A stretch of 61,284 bases of DNA from an uncultured Chlorobiales bacterium (GCA_903929135.1 CAIYTH010000041.1:1-61284); one strand, 5' to 3'. Counted from the first letter of the stretch, positions 39,819-48,972 are shown. Program-made: numbers and translations. Notes: generated from the sequence alone by a model not told the origin.

Positions 39819-39934
39819 CCCACGGATTCATGTCGAAGGGAACTCGCTTCAGATGCAAGCATCGCCTGGGGATACTCATGCATGCGCCATGTAGTCTTAT
39901 CTGCCGGGGTTCTGATGCCTGGACAACCTCGCAA

Positions 39935-39961
39935 AATAACCCCGGCGATAAACCGGGGTTT
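39935..39961. terminator. Bidirectional terminator after the hybrid kinase
   Basis: AACCCCGG-cgataaa-CCGGGGTT, with A-rich and T-rich flanks, between convergent genes. Confidence 0.8.
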
Positions 39962-40056
39962 CAGATATCCCGTCCTGGAATCCGCAACACACTGTCGCAC
40001 TGCCGACGTCCCTGGACACATTGCAGTCATTGATGTTCCGATTGACGTGCCCGGTT

Positions 40057-40278
40057 TTATGCTACTCCGTTAACCTTGATGATTGCATCAGGATACTCTT
40101 CCCGTAGTGCATCGTAGATATCCTCAGGATCATCTTCGCCGAACGATTCCACATCGATCGGGAATCCGATCTTCCGGGAGTCATCAATGAGGTCGCCCTC
40201 AGGGCTGATGATCCTGATGTGCCAGCCTCCCTTATCGTCAAGTTTGTCATACCGGGCGTTGACCTTGATCTTTTCCAT
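40057..40278 (-). CDS. Small conserved-looking protein, unknown function
   Basis: 73-residue acidic protein with no signal peptide or TM segment. It begins MEKIKVNARYDKLDDKGGWHI and contains ISPEGDLIDDSRKIGF and EDDPEDIYDALREEYPDA. This start is chosen because GGAGA lies about five bases upstream; the open frame extends 69 codons further but that part is low quality. I do not recognise the family. It is convergent with the hybrid kinase. Codon usage looks coding. Confidence 0.7.
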   Translation of the reverse strand: MEKIKVNARYDKLDDKGGWHIRIISPEGDLIDDSRKIGFPIDVESFGEDDPEDIYDALREEYPDAIIKVNGVA

Positions 40279-40491
40279 TCGCTGTCTCCAATTCATGAAG
40301 TGGCGCCGACAGACGGGCAGAGCTGTCGACGCAAATTCTGAAGCCCGAGCCTGCCCACTTCGCTTAATATATCGGTCAGTTAAAAATACACAACAGGCAA
40401 ATACACTTTGTCTGCCCCCTGAAACCCCTGCTATCCAGGCAGGTTGGAAATCTCCTGTCATGTCATCCTGAAGCGTGTTGAACAACTGGCA

Positions 40492-40531
40492 GTAAAAAAA
40501 AGAAAGCCATGCTTTCTAGGGCATGGCTTTC
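40492..40531 (-). terminator. Terminator of the 144-residue gene
   Basis: Perfect 11-bp stem GAAAGCCATGC / GCATGGCTTTC with an eight-base loop, followed on the minus strand by a run of T. The rest of 40279-40572 holds no gene. Confidence 0.9.
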
Positions 40532-40572
40532 AATGAACAGATCTGTTTGTAATGCTGCTGAAACAAGCCTGT

Positions 40573-41007
40573 TTATTTGAAAAACTCATTCAGGGTATAG
40601 GTCCTGCGGTCTATTTCGACGCAAAGCTGGCTTCTGCCCGAATCGTAGAACACGGGAATGTCCCTCATGGTCCACTTCACCCCGCGTTTGTCGAAATCGA
40701 TGACATAGCGGTTTTCGTTGTCGAGCACCTTCTGGCTGAGGTCGATGGCGATGTCAGGCTGGGTGGTCATGACATAAATCTCGATCTCCCCGGCGATCAG
40801 CTTCTTTACCATCTCTTTGGTGGGGGAGAGCTTCCTGCGGCCGGATGCCGGAACGATTTCGACCTGAAGTTCGTCTTTGCTATTCCTCTTGGCCGAGGTG
40901 ATGAAATACTTTTCCGCCTTGTGGACCGCATTGCCTGACCATGTACCTGAAACGCTTCTGCGGACCTGGTTTGATTCGGTGTACGGACGGCTGAGCTGAC
41001 TCTGCAT
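40573..41007 (-). CDS. Hypothetical protein, 144 residues
   Basis: I do not recognise this protein. It has a basic N-terminal half and an acidic/aliphatic C-terminal half ([30 protein letters not shown]). No signal peptide, TM segment or known motif is visible. It ends [13 protein letters not shown] and is followed by a strong terminator, which supports it as a real transcription unit. Located ahead of the curli cluster on the opposite strand. Confidence 0.75.
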   Translation of the reverse strand: MQSQLSRPYTESNQVRRSVSGTWSGNAVHKAEKYFITSAKRNSKDELQVEIVPASGRRKLSPTKEMVKKLIAGEIEIYVMTTQPDIAIDLSQKVLDNENRYVIDFDKRGVKWTMRDIPVFYDSGRSQLCVEIDRRTYTLNEFFK

Positions 41008-41586
41008 GTTTCTGCCCGGTTAAATTGGCTGAGAAGTGATCCTTGCGGTGCTGACCTCCAATAATTTTCAAATTAGCAAAACGCCTGCAAATAAAAAAAG
41101 GGTTTCCGGTTAATCCCTGCTTTCTGAGGGTGAGCAGGCCCCTTTACCTGTAATAAACCAGATCTGGTGTCTATGACCTTCCATGAGCGGCTATTTCTAT
41201 TCATATCGCGACCTTCACCATGCACGAAGGCGCCACCAGAGATTTTTTGTGATTCCTTATACCATAAATCAGTTGCCTCGCCTGTCTGCGGTGTTGAGGG
41301 GCAACTACAAACTGTCTAGAACTGAGATACAGCTGTTTCGAAATGATACAGTATGCGGGTGACGTAATGATACTGATACTCGGCAAGGCATCTCTCAGTG
41401 AGAAAAATTATGTCGTTATTTGAACTTTATCTTTTCTTGATTTATCTAAGTCTATATTAATTAGACACTTAATTGTTGTGTTCCTGTTTGTGGCATGGTT
41501 ATTGAAAGTTAATACTCGTGAGGGTCAATAAGATCATCGATCAGTACACACACTTGCTACAAACAAACACTACAAAGGAGTCAATC
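41008..41586. other. Gene-free region upstream of the curli cluster
   Basis: About 580 bases without a supported gene, AT-rich toward its right end. A string resembling a sigma-54 site, TGGCATGGTTATTGA (41491-41505, with A where the conserved GC is expected), lies about 80 bases before the first curlin gene. Otherwise nothing definite. Confidence 0.45.
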
Positions 41587-42276
41587 ATGAACTCGATCAA
41601 GAAAACACTGCTTGCTTCCGCAGCCTTCCTGGTAATGGCAGCACCGGCTTTTGCTTTTGTACCTGCTCCTGCACCGCTTGGTGACAGCGCCTACATCACT
41701 CAGGTTGGCGACAAGAACATCGCTGATGTTGACCAGAAGGCTGGCGACGTGAAGAATGTCGCTCGCATCAACCAGGGTACTGCAAGGGATCATGCTACTG
41801 AAGAAAAGGCATTCGTGAAGCAGTCCGGTAGGGGCGGCAACAGCTCACTGGTCAATCAGACCGGAAAGAACGATGTCGCACAGGTCGACCAGAAGGGTTC
41901 GAACGGCAGCGCGACTGTCACGCAGTCTGGCAGCGGCAGGCATGACGGACGCAACCTTGCCATTATCGAGCAGGGCAGGGAGTCCAGGAATGAGCAGGCC
42001 TCTATCGAACAGGATGGCGGTCGTAACTTCGGTCTGATCGACCAGAAAGGAAGTGATGACAAGGCTACGATCAAGCAGAAAGGACATGACAACAAAGCCA
42101 CCGTTCGTCAGGACGACTCTTTTGGTGCTACCGCCCTGGTTACGCAGACCGGCGACGACAACACCGCCCGTGTGGATCAGTCTGGACACAGAGCGTATGC
42201 TGAAGTTTCCCAGACCGGTAACAACAACCACGCTTCAGTCGACCAGGACGCCTCACATCGTAGCGGCCGCAGGTAA
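41587..42276 (+). CDS. Curlin-repeat amyloid subunit (CsgA-like)
   Basis: Predicted secreted curli subunit, 229 residues. Sec signal peptide at residues 1-23 (ending APAFA). The rest is built of about ten imperfect curlin repeats of the pattern Q-x-G-x-x-N-x-A-x-(V/I)-x-Q, e.g. ITQVGDKNIADVDQ, VNQTGKNDVAQVDQ and VTQTGDDNTARVDQ. It is richer in Asp/Lys/Arg than enterobacterial CsgA. AAAGGAG lies nine bases before ATG. It leads a cluster with a second curlin, CsgF-like and CsgG-like genes. It is probably the major fibre subunit by length and repeat number; that ranking is inference. Confidence 0.88.
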   Translation: MNSIKKTLLASAAFLVMAAPAFAFVPAPAPLGDSAYITQVGDKNIADVDQKAGDVKNVARINQGTARDHATEEKAFVKQSGRGGNSSLVNQTGKNDVAQVDQKGSNGSATVTQSGSGRHDGRNLAIIEQGRESRNEQASIEQDGGRNFGLIDQKGSDDKATIKQKGHDNKATVRQDDSFGATALVTQTGDDNTARVDQSGHRAYAEVSQTGNNNHASVDQDASHRSGRR

Positions 42277-42397
42277 TTCTCCTGTCGAATTGACTTGACG
42301 TTTTTTCAGGGGGGCGCTTTGCAGTATGGCGCGTCTCCCTGAAATTTTGTACCTTGAGCTCATGTGATTGATTAAACAAATGAAACGGTGAGCAGGG

Positions 42398-42850
42398 ATG
42401 AAAAAGGTGAATGTTATTCTGGCAGGCATTGTTTGTCTGCTGGGTGCGTTTGATGCATCGGCCAGGAGCAAAGCTGCGACCCGGGGCACTGCAAAAGATT
42501 CTGCCGAAGCAATGATGGCTAAACGTTCGGAGGTAGAAATGTCGGAAAAAGATTTTCAGGACGAAGTCCTCTCCAATCCCCAGATGAGCGGAGCCGCTCG
42601 AGCCTCATCAGGCCGTTCGGGGGGCAATACCGCAATTATCAAACAGAGTGGTTCAAGTAATTCATCGAGTGTGGTCCAGAAGGGTGACGACAATGTCGCC
42701 AGGCAGACGCAAACGGGCGTAGACAATTATTTGCGGGTAGAGCAGAAGGGCCGGCACAATCGATCAGTTGAAAAGCAGACCGGCAATCATAATAAGAAGG
42801 TCATCATACAGAACGACAGGGAAACGATCATTGAACAGGTTAAGCCTTGA
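42398..42850 (+). CDS. Second curlin-repeat protein (CsgB-like)
   Basis: 150 residues with a signal peptide (1-22, ending ASA), an 55-residue non-repeat region, then about five curlin-type repeats: IIKQSGSSNSSSVVQ, KGDDNVARQTQ, TGVDNYLRVEQ, KGRHNRSVEKQ, TGNHNKKVIIQ. The basic last repeats and the lower repeat number fit a nucleator (CsgB-like) role, as basic repeats do in Escherichia coli CsgB. That role is inferred; the repeats are seen. Confidence 0.82.
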   Translation: MKKVNVILAGIVCLLGAFDASARSKAATRGTAKDSAEAMMAKRSEVEMSEKDFQDEVLSNPQMSGAARASSGRSGGNTAIIKQSGSSNSSSVVQKGDDNVARQTQTGVDNYLRVEQKGRHNRSVEKQTGNHNKKVIIQNDRETIIEQVKP

Positions 42851-42892
42851 TTTGATACGCAGGAGATTCATATAAAAGAGGAGCATACGCCG

Positions 42893-43306
42893 ATGCTATT
42901 ATTCATGAAGTCGAGAGGGCGCGTTCAGCGCATAGCCGGTTTCATAGGTATTGCTGTTGCATTATCCACTCCGCCGGCAGCTATTGCAAGCAATTTTACT
43001 TTTCAGGGGCAGAATGCAGGCTTGTTCCCCAATGCGAATCCTTCCGATATCGCTATCCTGATGAATAGTGTCAACAAGCCAACTTCGACACCTGCAAATC
43101 TCACTACTTCTGCGTTGATTCAGGAATCTGTAATATCCCAGATCAGCACAAAGATGTACAATGACATTTTCAACGGTACCGCGGCTGCCGGTTATTACGA
43201 TCTCGGCGGTGGCAGCTCGATCAGTTTCAAGCGATCCGCAGGGTATGTAACGCTCACTGTAGTCGATCCCATCAACGGGTCCACGACACTTACCGTCTTG
43301 AACTAA
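42893..43306 (+). CDS. csgF: CsgF-like curli assembly protein
   Basis: 137 residues: signal peptide (about 1-35, ending AIAS), then NFTFQGQNAGLFPNANPSDIAILMNS, which resembles the mature N-terminus of CsgF (T-F-x-F-x-N-P-x-F-G-G-N-P) that plugs the CsgG pore. The centre is Thr/Ser/Asn-rich, ending STTLTVLN. GAGGAG lies about ten bases before ATG. It precedes csgG, as in known curli operons. Confidence 0.8.
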   Translation: MLLFMKSRGRVQRIAGFIGIAVALSTPPAAIASNFTFQGQNAGLFPNANPSDIAILMNSVNKPTSTPANLTTSALIQESVISQISTKMYNDIFNGTAAAGYYDLGGGSSISFKRSAGYVTLTVVDPINGSTTLTVLN

Positions 43307-43312
43307 TAATCA

Positions 43313-44308
43313 ATGGGCGTTACCATGAAAATGAGATCCTTGACCATATTGCTGGTGGGCCTTTTCGCACTAGGTGGGTGTTCAGCACAGAAGTTTATTG
43401 ACAAGGCCGCGAATTCCGAAGCGCACATCAATGAACGAACAAAGTCAACCGAAGTGCTAATGGGTCTTCCGGCTCCCAAACAGCCGGTTCCTGTAGTCGT
43501 CTACGATTTCCAGGATCAGACCGGGCAGTTCAAGAACAATGCGACATACACCGATTATTCAAGCGCGGTTACCCGAGGCGGATACTCGATTCTGGTAAAG
43601 GCCCTTCTTGATGCAGGACATGGCGACTGGTTTATGGTTGCTGAACGCGGGGGGCTGAAAAATCTCCTGCAGGAGCGCCAGATCGTGAATTTCACGCGAG
43701 CCGAGTACATCGGAGCCAATCAGAGCAAGTTGCCTCCCATGATCTTTGGCGGCACCATGATCGAAGGTGGAATCATCTCCTATGACTCCAACGTCATGAC
43801 GGGTGGAATCGGTGCTGTTTATCTGGGCATCGGTGGCAGTCTGCAATATCGCCGTGACCTCGTTACGGTCTACCTGCGAGCTATAAGTGTCGAAAGCGGA
43901 CGTGTGCTTCTGGCAGTCAACACTTCCAAGACGGTCTATTCGATTGCCGTTGATGGTAATTTTCTCAGGTATCTGACCGTTGACAACCTCTTCCAGTCAG
44001 AGGCCGGATTCACACAGAATGAGCCTGTTCACCTCGCAGTTCAGCAGGCGATAGAGTCTGCAGTTTATTCGTTGATCATGGAAGGAGAACTCAAACATCT
44101 CTGGGAATTCAGCGATAGCGCAGCTGGAGAGAGGGCGAAGGCCGATTATCTTGCGCGCCGCGAAGGAAAGGGTGTGAAAAACAGGAAAGAGTTGAAGGTC
44201 AAGTCTCGCCCGGATACCAAAGAGGCTGACAAGAAAGCGGATGAAAAGAAAGAGGGCAATAAAAAAGCCGAGAGCCCGAGCGTTGAAAACAAGGGCGTTG
44301 TCAAGTAG
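43313..44308 (+). CDS. csgG: Curli secretion channel CsgG
   Basis: Outer-membrane lipoprotein forming the curli export pore. Lipobox at FALGGC. The CsgG domain has PVPVVVYDFQDQTGQFK, the SSAVTRGGYSILVKALLDAG segment, WFMVAERGGLKNLLQERQIV and GGTMIEGGIISYDSNVMTGG. It is longer than Escherichia coli CsgG owing to a Lys/Glu-rich C-terminal tail of about 45 residues (KEADKKADEKKEGNKKAE). ATG 43325 is an alternative start that shortens the signal peptide by four residues. Last gene of the curli cluster; a strong terminator follows about 165 bases later. Confidence 0.92.
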   Translation: MGVTMKMRSLTILLVGLFALGGCSAQKFIDKAANSEAHINERTKSTEVLMGLPAPKQPVPVVVYDFQDQTGQFKNNATYTDYSSAVTRGGYSILVKALLDAGHGDWFMVAERGGLKNLLQERQIVNFTRAEYIGANQSKLPPMIFGGTMIEGGIISYDSNVMTGGIGAVYLGIGGSLQYRRDLVTVYLRAISVESGRVLLAVNTSKTVYSIAVDGNFLRYLTVDNLFQSEAGFTQNEPVHLAVQQAIESAVYSLIMEGELKHLWEFSDSAAGERAKADYLARREGKGVKNRKELKVKSRPDTKEADKKADEKKEGNKKAESPSVENKGVVK

Positions 44309-44474
44309 CGCTTCCTGTAAGCCATAACTCCCTGGCATATTCAAGAAACGACAGGCAGATTCGAATCCGGATCATGTGTATTGGTGAACGCCGTAAGAGG
44401 AGCCCGGACACCTGGCCAGGAATCTTCGGGAATCGCAGACCCGGTTGACATCCCGGAAAAGTTGATGAAAGAGA

Positions 44475-44509
44475 AAAGCCCCGCGAATCCAACGCGGGGC
44501 TTTTTTTTG
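44475..44509 (+). terminator. Terminator after the curli cluster
   Basis: AAGCCCCGCG-aatccaa-CGCGGGGCTT followed by eight T. Confidence 0.92.
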
Positions 44510-44839
44510 TCGTTTTCCTTCGACTGGTCCTAGTCGACCTTCCGGTAAGTTCCGGACAGGCAACGGTAAAGGTTTTTGATACTCAGGATCGTAGGCAAGA
44601 TGAAGAATCAGTGTCACGAGGATGAACAGCAGTCAGGAAGAGAACGGCCGCTGTTTTCCTCAGGACCGGTAGAGGCGGGAGGAGAGGAGATCAGCACCCG
44701 GCCCGGCGTCTGCACAGCGTCTTGTGCCTGAATCGCGCCCACGTGCATTCCGGGATGGCATTCCGCATTCGAAGGCTGTTTCGTGAGGTGTGTTTTTCAG
44801 TGCCCGGTATCCGGGCATGAAGAGGACTGATACAAAAAA
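44510..44839. other. Gene-free interval between two terminators
   Basis: About 330 bases with no supported reading frame or structure on either strand. Confidence 0.5.
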
Positions 44840-44878
44840 ACATCGCACCAGGAGCTCTCAATACTCCTGGTGCGATGT
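44833..44878 (-). terminator. Strong terminator of the exported-protein gene
   Basis: 15-bp perfect stem ACATCGCACCAGGAG / CTCCTGGTGCGATGT with a nine-base loop. On the minus strand it is followed by seven T. Confidence 0.92.
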
Positions 44879-44913
44879 TTCATGATGCTAGCTGGCGGGA
44901 ATGCGGCCGATCG

Positions 44914-45366
44914 TCAATTTATTCTTTTGCACTCATATTTTTTTACCCGGGCTCTTCCTTCAGACCTTTTATTGACGTAGGTCAGCTTGTTTGCCGAGCG
45001 CATTCTCAATATTGTTTCGTAGGAGTAGATGATTTTGTTCTCTTTCAGGTTCTTCTCTGAAATATATCTGATGGCCAGATCGCCGTTATACGCATAAAGC
45101 GTTGTTTCGTCGCGATCTGATGATGTGCTTTTAAAGGGAGGCGATATGCTGTTATCCTCCAGGCCTCGCTTTAACAGGAAGGTGTTGCTGTCGATTTTTT
45201 TTACCCTGATATAGCTTCTGCCGGCATCGATATCTACGAATGTCCATATACCGCAATATTTGGTGTACGGCATTACTCGTGCTGACGCGTCGCGCATCCC
45301 GGGGCTTATGATTATCGCCAATATGAATGACGATAAAAAAAGTTTATGCGTAATGAACTGTTTCAT
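44914..45366 (-). CDS. Exported hypothetical protein, 150 residues
   Basis: Signal peptide at residues 1-29 (hydrophobic LFLSSFILAIIISPG, cleavage near ASA). The mature part begins RVMPYTKYCGIWTFVDIDAGRSYIRVKKI and has two Cys (YCGIW and YECKRIN near the C-terminus) that could pair. It is lower in GC than its neighbours, which may indicate transfer. Family not recognised. It has its own strong terminator, so it is probably expressed alone. The 280 bases upstream hold no convincing gene; a 74-codon frame there looks unlike protein. Confidence 0.72.
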   Translation of the reverse strand: MKQFITHKLFLSSFILAIIISPGMRDASARVMPYTKYCGIWTFVDIDAGRSYIRVKKIDSNTFLLKRGLEDNSISPPFKSTSSDRDETTLYAYNGDLAIRYISEKNLKENKIIYSYETILRMRSANKLTYVNKRSEGRARVKKYECKRIN

Positions 45367-45656
45367 AGAGAGTCTTGCTCCGCAGAAAAATTATGGCGTG
45401 GTCCGGGTAAATCCCAAATATTAAAACAGCAATTTGCATGCCAGACTGACTATTTGTGCGGGTTTCGCTGTAAATAAATGATTTATAATAAGTTACGTTG
45501 TGGCTGCGTTCTTGTTCCCGTGCCGTATTTCTTGACCGGGTATCATACTGAAACATCTCCTCGACCATTTTGAGAATTCGGGACTCCTTTTGTGCTGATC
45601 TTGTCTTTCCGGATCATCTTGTGTTCTTCAGTGGAGTAAGGCCTGAAGAGAATAAA

Positions 45657-45700
45657 AACAGCAAAGCCCCGTGATTTGAATGCCCGGGGCTTTGCTGTTT
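45657..45700 (-). terminator. Terminator of the dnaK transcript
   Basis: AACAGCAAAGCCCCG / CGGGGCTTTGCTGTT, 15-bp stem with a 13-base loop. A-rich sequence on the left gives a T-rich tail on the minus strand. Confidence 0.9.
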
Positions 45701-45718
45701 GTTAGTTGGCTGAGAGAG

Positions 45719-47635
45719 TTACTTGTCGTTGCCGTCGACCACCTCGTACTCGGCGTTTTCAACTGCTCCGTCGCCGCCGCTCTTGCCGGTGTGGCCGTTG
45801 CCGGAGGTTTCCTGGGGGCCTGCTTCAGGGGCTCCGGCCTGCTGGCTGTAAAGGTCGGAAGCGGCATCGCTCCAGACTTTGGTCAGCTCTTCCATGGCCG
45901 GTTTGATTGCGTCGGCGCTACCGCCTTTGTGTGCTTCCTTGAGCTTTTCGAGGGCACTCTCGATGGCAGATTTTTTATCGGCAGGGATCTTGTCGCCCAG
46001 CTCGGTGAGCTGCTTTTCGGTGCTGAAGATCAGAGAGTCCGCAGAGTTTTTGATGTCGATCTCCTCCTTGCGCTTCTGGTCCTCGGCCGCATGAGCCTTG
46101 GCGTCCTGCTTCATTTTTTCGATCTCGGATTCGGAGAGCTTGCCGTTTGCCTCGATCTTGATGCTCTGTTCCTTGCCGGTCGCCTTGTCCTTTGCCGATA
46201 CGTTCAGGATGCCGTTGGCATCGATGTCGAAGGTCACCTCGATCTGGGGAATACCCCTCGGTGCCGGCGGGATGTCGCCGAGGTGGAACCTGCCGAGCGT
46301 CTTGTTGTCGCCTGCCATCGGGCGCTCGCCCTGGAGGACATGGACTTCAACCGAAGTCTGGCTGTCTGCAGCCGTCGAGAATACCTCCTGCTTGCGAGTC
46401 GGGATCGTGGAGTTGGACTCGATCAGCCTGGTCATCACACCGCCGAGGGTCTCGATGCCCAGTGACAGGGGAGTGACGTCGAGCAGCAGCACGTCGGTGA
46501 CATCGCCCTTCAGGACGCCGCCCTGGATGGCTGCACCGATGGCGACCACCTCGTCGGGGTTCACGCTCTTGTTCGGCTCCCTGCCGAAGAAATCCTTGAC
46601 CAGCGTCTGAACTTTCGGGATTCGGGTCGAACCTCCGACAAGCACGACTTCGTCGATCTCCTTCATGTCGAGCTTCGAGTTCTTTACCGCACGACGGCAG
46701 GGCTCGAGCAGCTTGTCGAAAAGGTCGGAGCACATCGCCTCGAACTTGGCCCTGGTCAGGTTGATCACCAGGTGCTTCGGTCCTTCCTGTGTCGCCGTGA
46801 TGAACGGCAGGTTGATTTCGGTGTCGGTGCGCGATGAGAGTTCTACCTTGGCTTTTTCCGAAGCCTCTTTCAGTCGCTGAAGGGCGATGGCATCCTTGCG
46901 AAGGTCAATGCCTTCCTGCTTCTTGAATTCATCGGCAAGGTAGTCGATGATCTTCTGGTCGAAATCATCACCACCAAGATGGGTGTCGCCATCGGTCGAT
47001 TTCACTTCGAACACGCCATCACCGAGTTCCAGAATCGAGATGTCGAACGTGCCGCCGCCAAGGTCGAATACGGCAACTTTCTCGCTCGTGTGCTTCTTGT
47101 CGAGTCCGTAGGCCAAGGCTGCAGCCGTCGGCTCGTTGATGATACGCTTGACGTCGAGTCCTGCGATCTTTCCGGCGTCCTTGGTCGCCTGGCGCTGGGC
47201 GTCGTTGAAATATGCCGGCACGGTGATGACGGCCTCGGTGATCTTTTCGCCGAGGAAGTCTTCGGCAGTCTGCTTCATCTTCTGCAGGATCATGGCCGAG
47301 ATCTCCTGGGGAGAGTAGGTCTTGTCGGCGATCTTCACCCTGGCGTCGCCGCTCTCGTTGACCACGTCGTAGGATGCGAGCTTCTTTTCGTTGGGCACTT
47401 CGTCATACTTGCGGCCCATGAAGCGCTTGATGGAAAAAATGGTGTTTTTGGGGTTCGTTACGGCCTGGCGCTTTGCAGCCTGACCGACGAGGCGTTCCCC
47501 GGTCTTGGTGAAGGCCACCATCGACGGGGTGGTGCGGTTGCCTTCAGAGTTTTCGATGACCGTCGGCTGTGTGCCCTGCATCACTGATACGCAGGAGTTC
47601 GTCGTGCCGAGATCGATTCCGATGATTTTGCCCAT
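45719..47635 (-). CDS. dnaK: Chaperone DnaK (Hsp70)
   Basis: 638-residue Hsp70. ATPase domain with [26 protein letters not shown] and [10 protein letters not shown]; substrate-binding domain with [20 protein letters not shown]-terminal lid and a Gly/Glu-rich tail ending YEVVDGNDK. It lies downstream of hsp20 on the same strand with a 76-base gap containing a GAACGCCT/AGGCGTTC stem. GrpE and DnaJ are not in this window, so the usual grpE-dnaK-dnaJ arrangement is absent here. Confidence 0.98.
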   Translation of the reverse strand: MGKIIGIDLGTTNSCVSVMQGTQPTVIENSEGNRTTPSMVAFTKTGERLVGQAAKRQAVTNPKNTIFSIKRFMGRKYDEVPNEKKLASYDVVNESGDARVKIADKTYSPQEISAMILQKMKQTAEDFLGEKITEAVITVPAYFNDAQRQATKDAGKIAGLDVKRIINEPTAAALAYGLDKKHTSEKVAVFDLGGGTFDISILELGDGVFEVKSTDGDTHLGGDDFDQKIIDYLADEFKKQEGIDLRKDAIALQRLKEASEKAKVELSSRTDTEINLPFITATQEGPKHLVINLTRAKFEAMCSDLFDKLLEPCRRAVKNSKLDMKEIDEVVLVGGSTRIPKVQTLVKDFFGREPNKSVNPDEVVAIGAAIQGGVLKGDVTDVLLLDVTPLSLGIETLGGVMTRLIESNSTIPTRKQEVFSTAADSQTSVEVHVLQGERPMAGDNKTLGRFHLGDIPPAPRGIPQIEVTFDIDANGILNVSAKDKATGKEQSIKIEANGKLSESEIEKMKQDAKAHAAEDQKRKEEIDIKNSADSLIFSTEKQLTELGDKIPADKKSAIESALEKLKEAHKGGSADAIKPAMEELTKVWSDAASDLYSQQAGAPEAGPQETSGNGHTGKSGGDGAVENAEYEVVDGNDK

Positions 47636-47711
47636 GGCTGTTCATTCCTTTATTAAATGGTTTAAAACTTGATTGAACGCCTTCCTTCCGGTGAGGCGTT
47701 CCGGTCAACGG

Positions 47712-48110
47712 TCAGTTGATCGAGATCTCCTTCGTCTTCTTTGCCGGAACCGTTTTCGGCAGGGTGACATGCAGCACGCCGTTGTCAAAAGTCGCTGCGA
47801 TATGTTCCTGGTCGATCAGTTCTCCGATGTTGAAGCTTCGGGAGAAGCTGCCGTAGGATCTCTCGATCCTGTGGAAGTTTTTCTTTTTCTGCTCCTCTTC
47901 CTGAACCCTGTCTGCCTTGATGGTCAGTACATCTTCCTCGATGTTCATGGTGATTTTCTCTTTCGCGATTCCGGGAAGTTCCGCATCGAGGTGGAATGCA
48001 TGTGCATCTTCTGAAATGTCCACCTTGAATGCCGGAGCTGCAGTCATCTGGTTCCCGCTCCAGATATCGTCGAAGAGCCTCATGGGATCTTTCGCTATTT
48101 TCATCAACAT
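47712..48110 (-). CDS. Small heat-shock protein Hsp20
   Basis: 132-residue alpha-crystallin-domain chaperone that holds unfolding proteins for DnaK. Features: [41 protein letters not shown], the conserved [18 protein letters not shown] and [10 protein letters not shown], and a C-terminal tail carrying the I-x-I motif (EISIN). GGAGG lies five bases before the chosen ATG (MLMKIAKD); the next in-frame ATG is six bases on. Upstream is a sigma-54-type promoter; dnaK follows. Confidence 0.95.
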   Translation of the reverse strand: MLMKIAKDPMRLFDDIWSGNQMTAAPAFKVDISEDAHAFHLDAELPGIAKEKITMNIEEDVLTIKADRVQEEEQKKKNFHRIERSYGSFSRSFNIGELIDQEHIAATFDNGVLHVTLPKTVPAKKTKEISIN

Positions 48111-48582
48111 GACTTCCTCCCTGAATGAGTTGTATGATTTGTTGCAGTTCATGCTTGCAGTATTCAAGTAACAGCGCACGCTGCTGCAGTTGAATTTGCA
48201 AAACTCATGCCAATCCCGTTTTTGCCCCTCTTGTGCGACAAAAAGTCATAAATCGATGAGCGACATGACAATAATGCAGGTACGGATGTCGCATTATCTG
48301 ATGTTTCTGACTGGGGAGGTCATGCCGATATGGCCTGAAACCGATGCTGTTACGTTGAGGGGAAGAGGATTGCCGGTCCGGTTCGGTCGATACACGGACG
48401 GGAAAAACGAGCAGAAGGGTGATCCGGAAGCGGGAACAGGTTTTTCAGGGAGTGGTCGTCGCCACTCCGGCAGGAGCTGTAGAAGATTTAAGTGGGAGCA
48501 GAGATATCAGGGAGGTTTTCGAAGGGGAGGCAGGGGAGTCGACGGATCGACTCCGCATCATGTTGTCCCCTGGAGTGATTTT
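48111..48582. other. Gene-free interval upstream of hsp20
   Basis: About 470 bases between the ArsR gene and hsp20. It contains the sigma-54-like promoter at 48197-48212. No CIRCE element (TTAGCACTC-N9-GAGTGCTAA) was found. Reading frames here overlap both neighbours and look like shadows. Confidence 0.5.
48197..48212 (-). promoter_or_regulatory. Sigma-54-type promoter of hsp20
   Basis: On the minus strand TGGCATGAGTTTTGCA, matching the -24/-12 consensus TGGCAC-N5-TTGCA at all but one position, with correct GG-to-GC spacing. Transcription would start near 48186, about 76 bases ahead of the hsp20 ATG. Confidence 0.65.
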
Positions 48583-48972
48583 TCAGGCGGACATGCTGCT
48601 GTTGACCTTCTGGATCCAGCTCAGGCGATCCTGAAGGTTCTCGACGACGCTTTTCGAAATCAGGAAGCAGGCATAGACGATGCTGTCGTCAGAAATCCGG
48701 TAATAGCATTTCAGCCCCTCCTTTCTCCTGTTGACGACGCCGTTGTCGTGCATGAGGGCGAGGTGCTTCGAAATGTTTGCCTGGCTTGCGCTGACTTCAT
48801 TGACGATTTCCTGTACGGTATGCTCACCATCGCAGAGCGTTCTGAGTATCTTCAGCCGCATGGGTTCGGAGAGCAGCTTGAATCGGTTCGAAACGGCCTC
48901 GAGCATTTCATCGGGCATGTTGAAATGCCATTTCTTGACGTCTTCTTCGGAAATCGTAATTGTTTTGCTCAT
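48583..48972 (-). CDS. ArsR-family transcriptional regulator
   Basis: 129-residue winged-helix repressor-type protein. HTH region near residues 28-85: [58 protein letters not shown]. The classic ELCVCDL metal site is absent. Cys occur at about residues 47, 89 and 102, so a thiol- or sulfide-based sensor is possible but not shown. It lies downstream of the ECF sigma/anti-sigma pair on the same strand, with a 161-base gap. Confidence 0.9.
   Translation of the reverse strand: MSKTITISEEDVKKWHFNMPDEMLEAVSNRFKLLSEPMRLKILRTLCDGEHTVQEIVNEVSASQANISKHLALMHDNGVVNRRKEGLKCYYRISDDSIVYACFLISKSVVENLQDRLSWIQKVNSSMSA

Noticed and set aside
44355-44380. tRNA-like T-loop string (GATTCGAATCC)
   Set aside because: No acceptor, D or anticodon stem can be built around it.
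45344-45568. 74-codon minus-strand frame
   Set aside because: It overlaps the start of the exported-protein gene, has no ribosome site and no protein-like pattern.
48111-48240. CIRCE (HrcA) operator upstream of hsp20
   Set aside because: No TTAGCACTC-N9-GAGTGCTAA or close variant is present.
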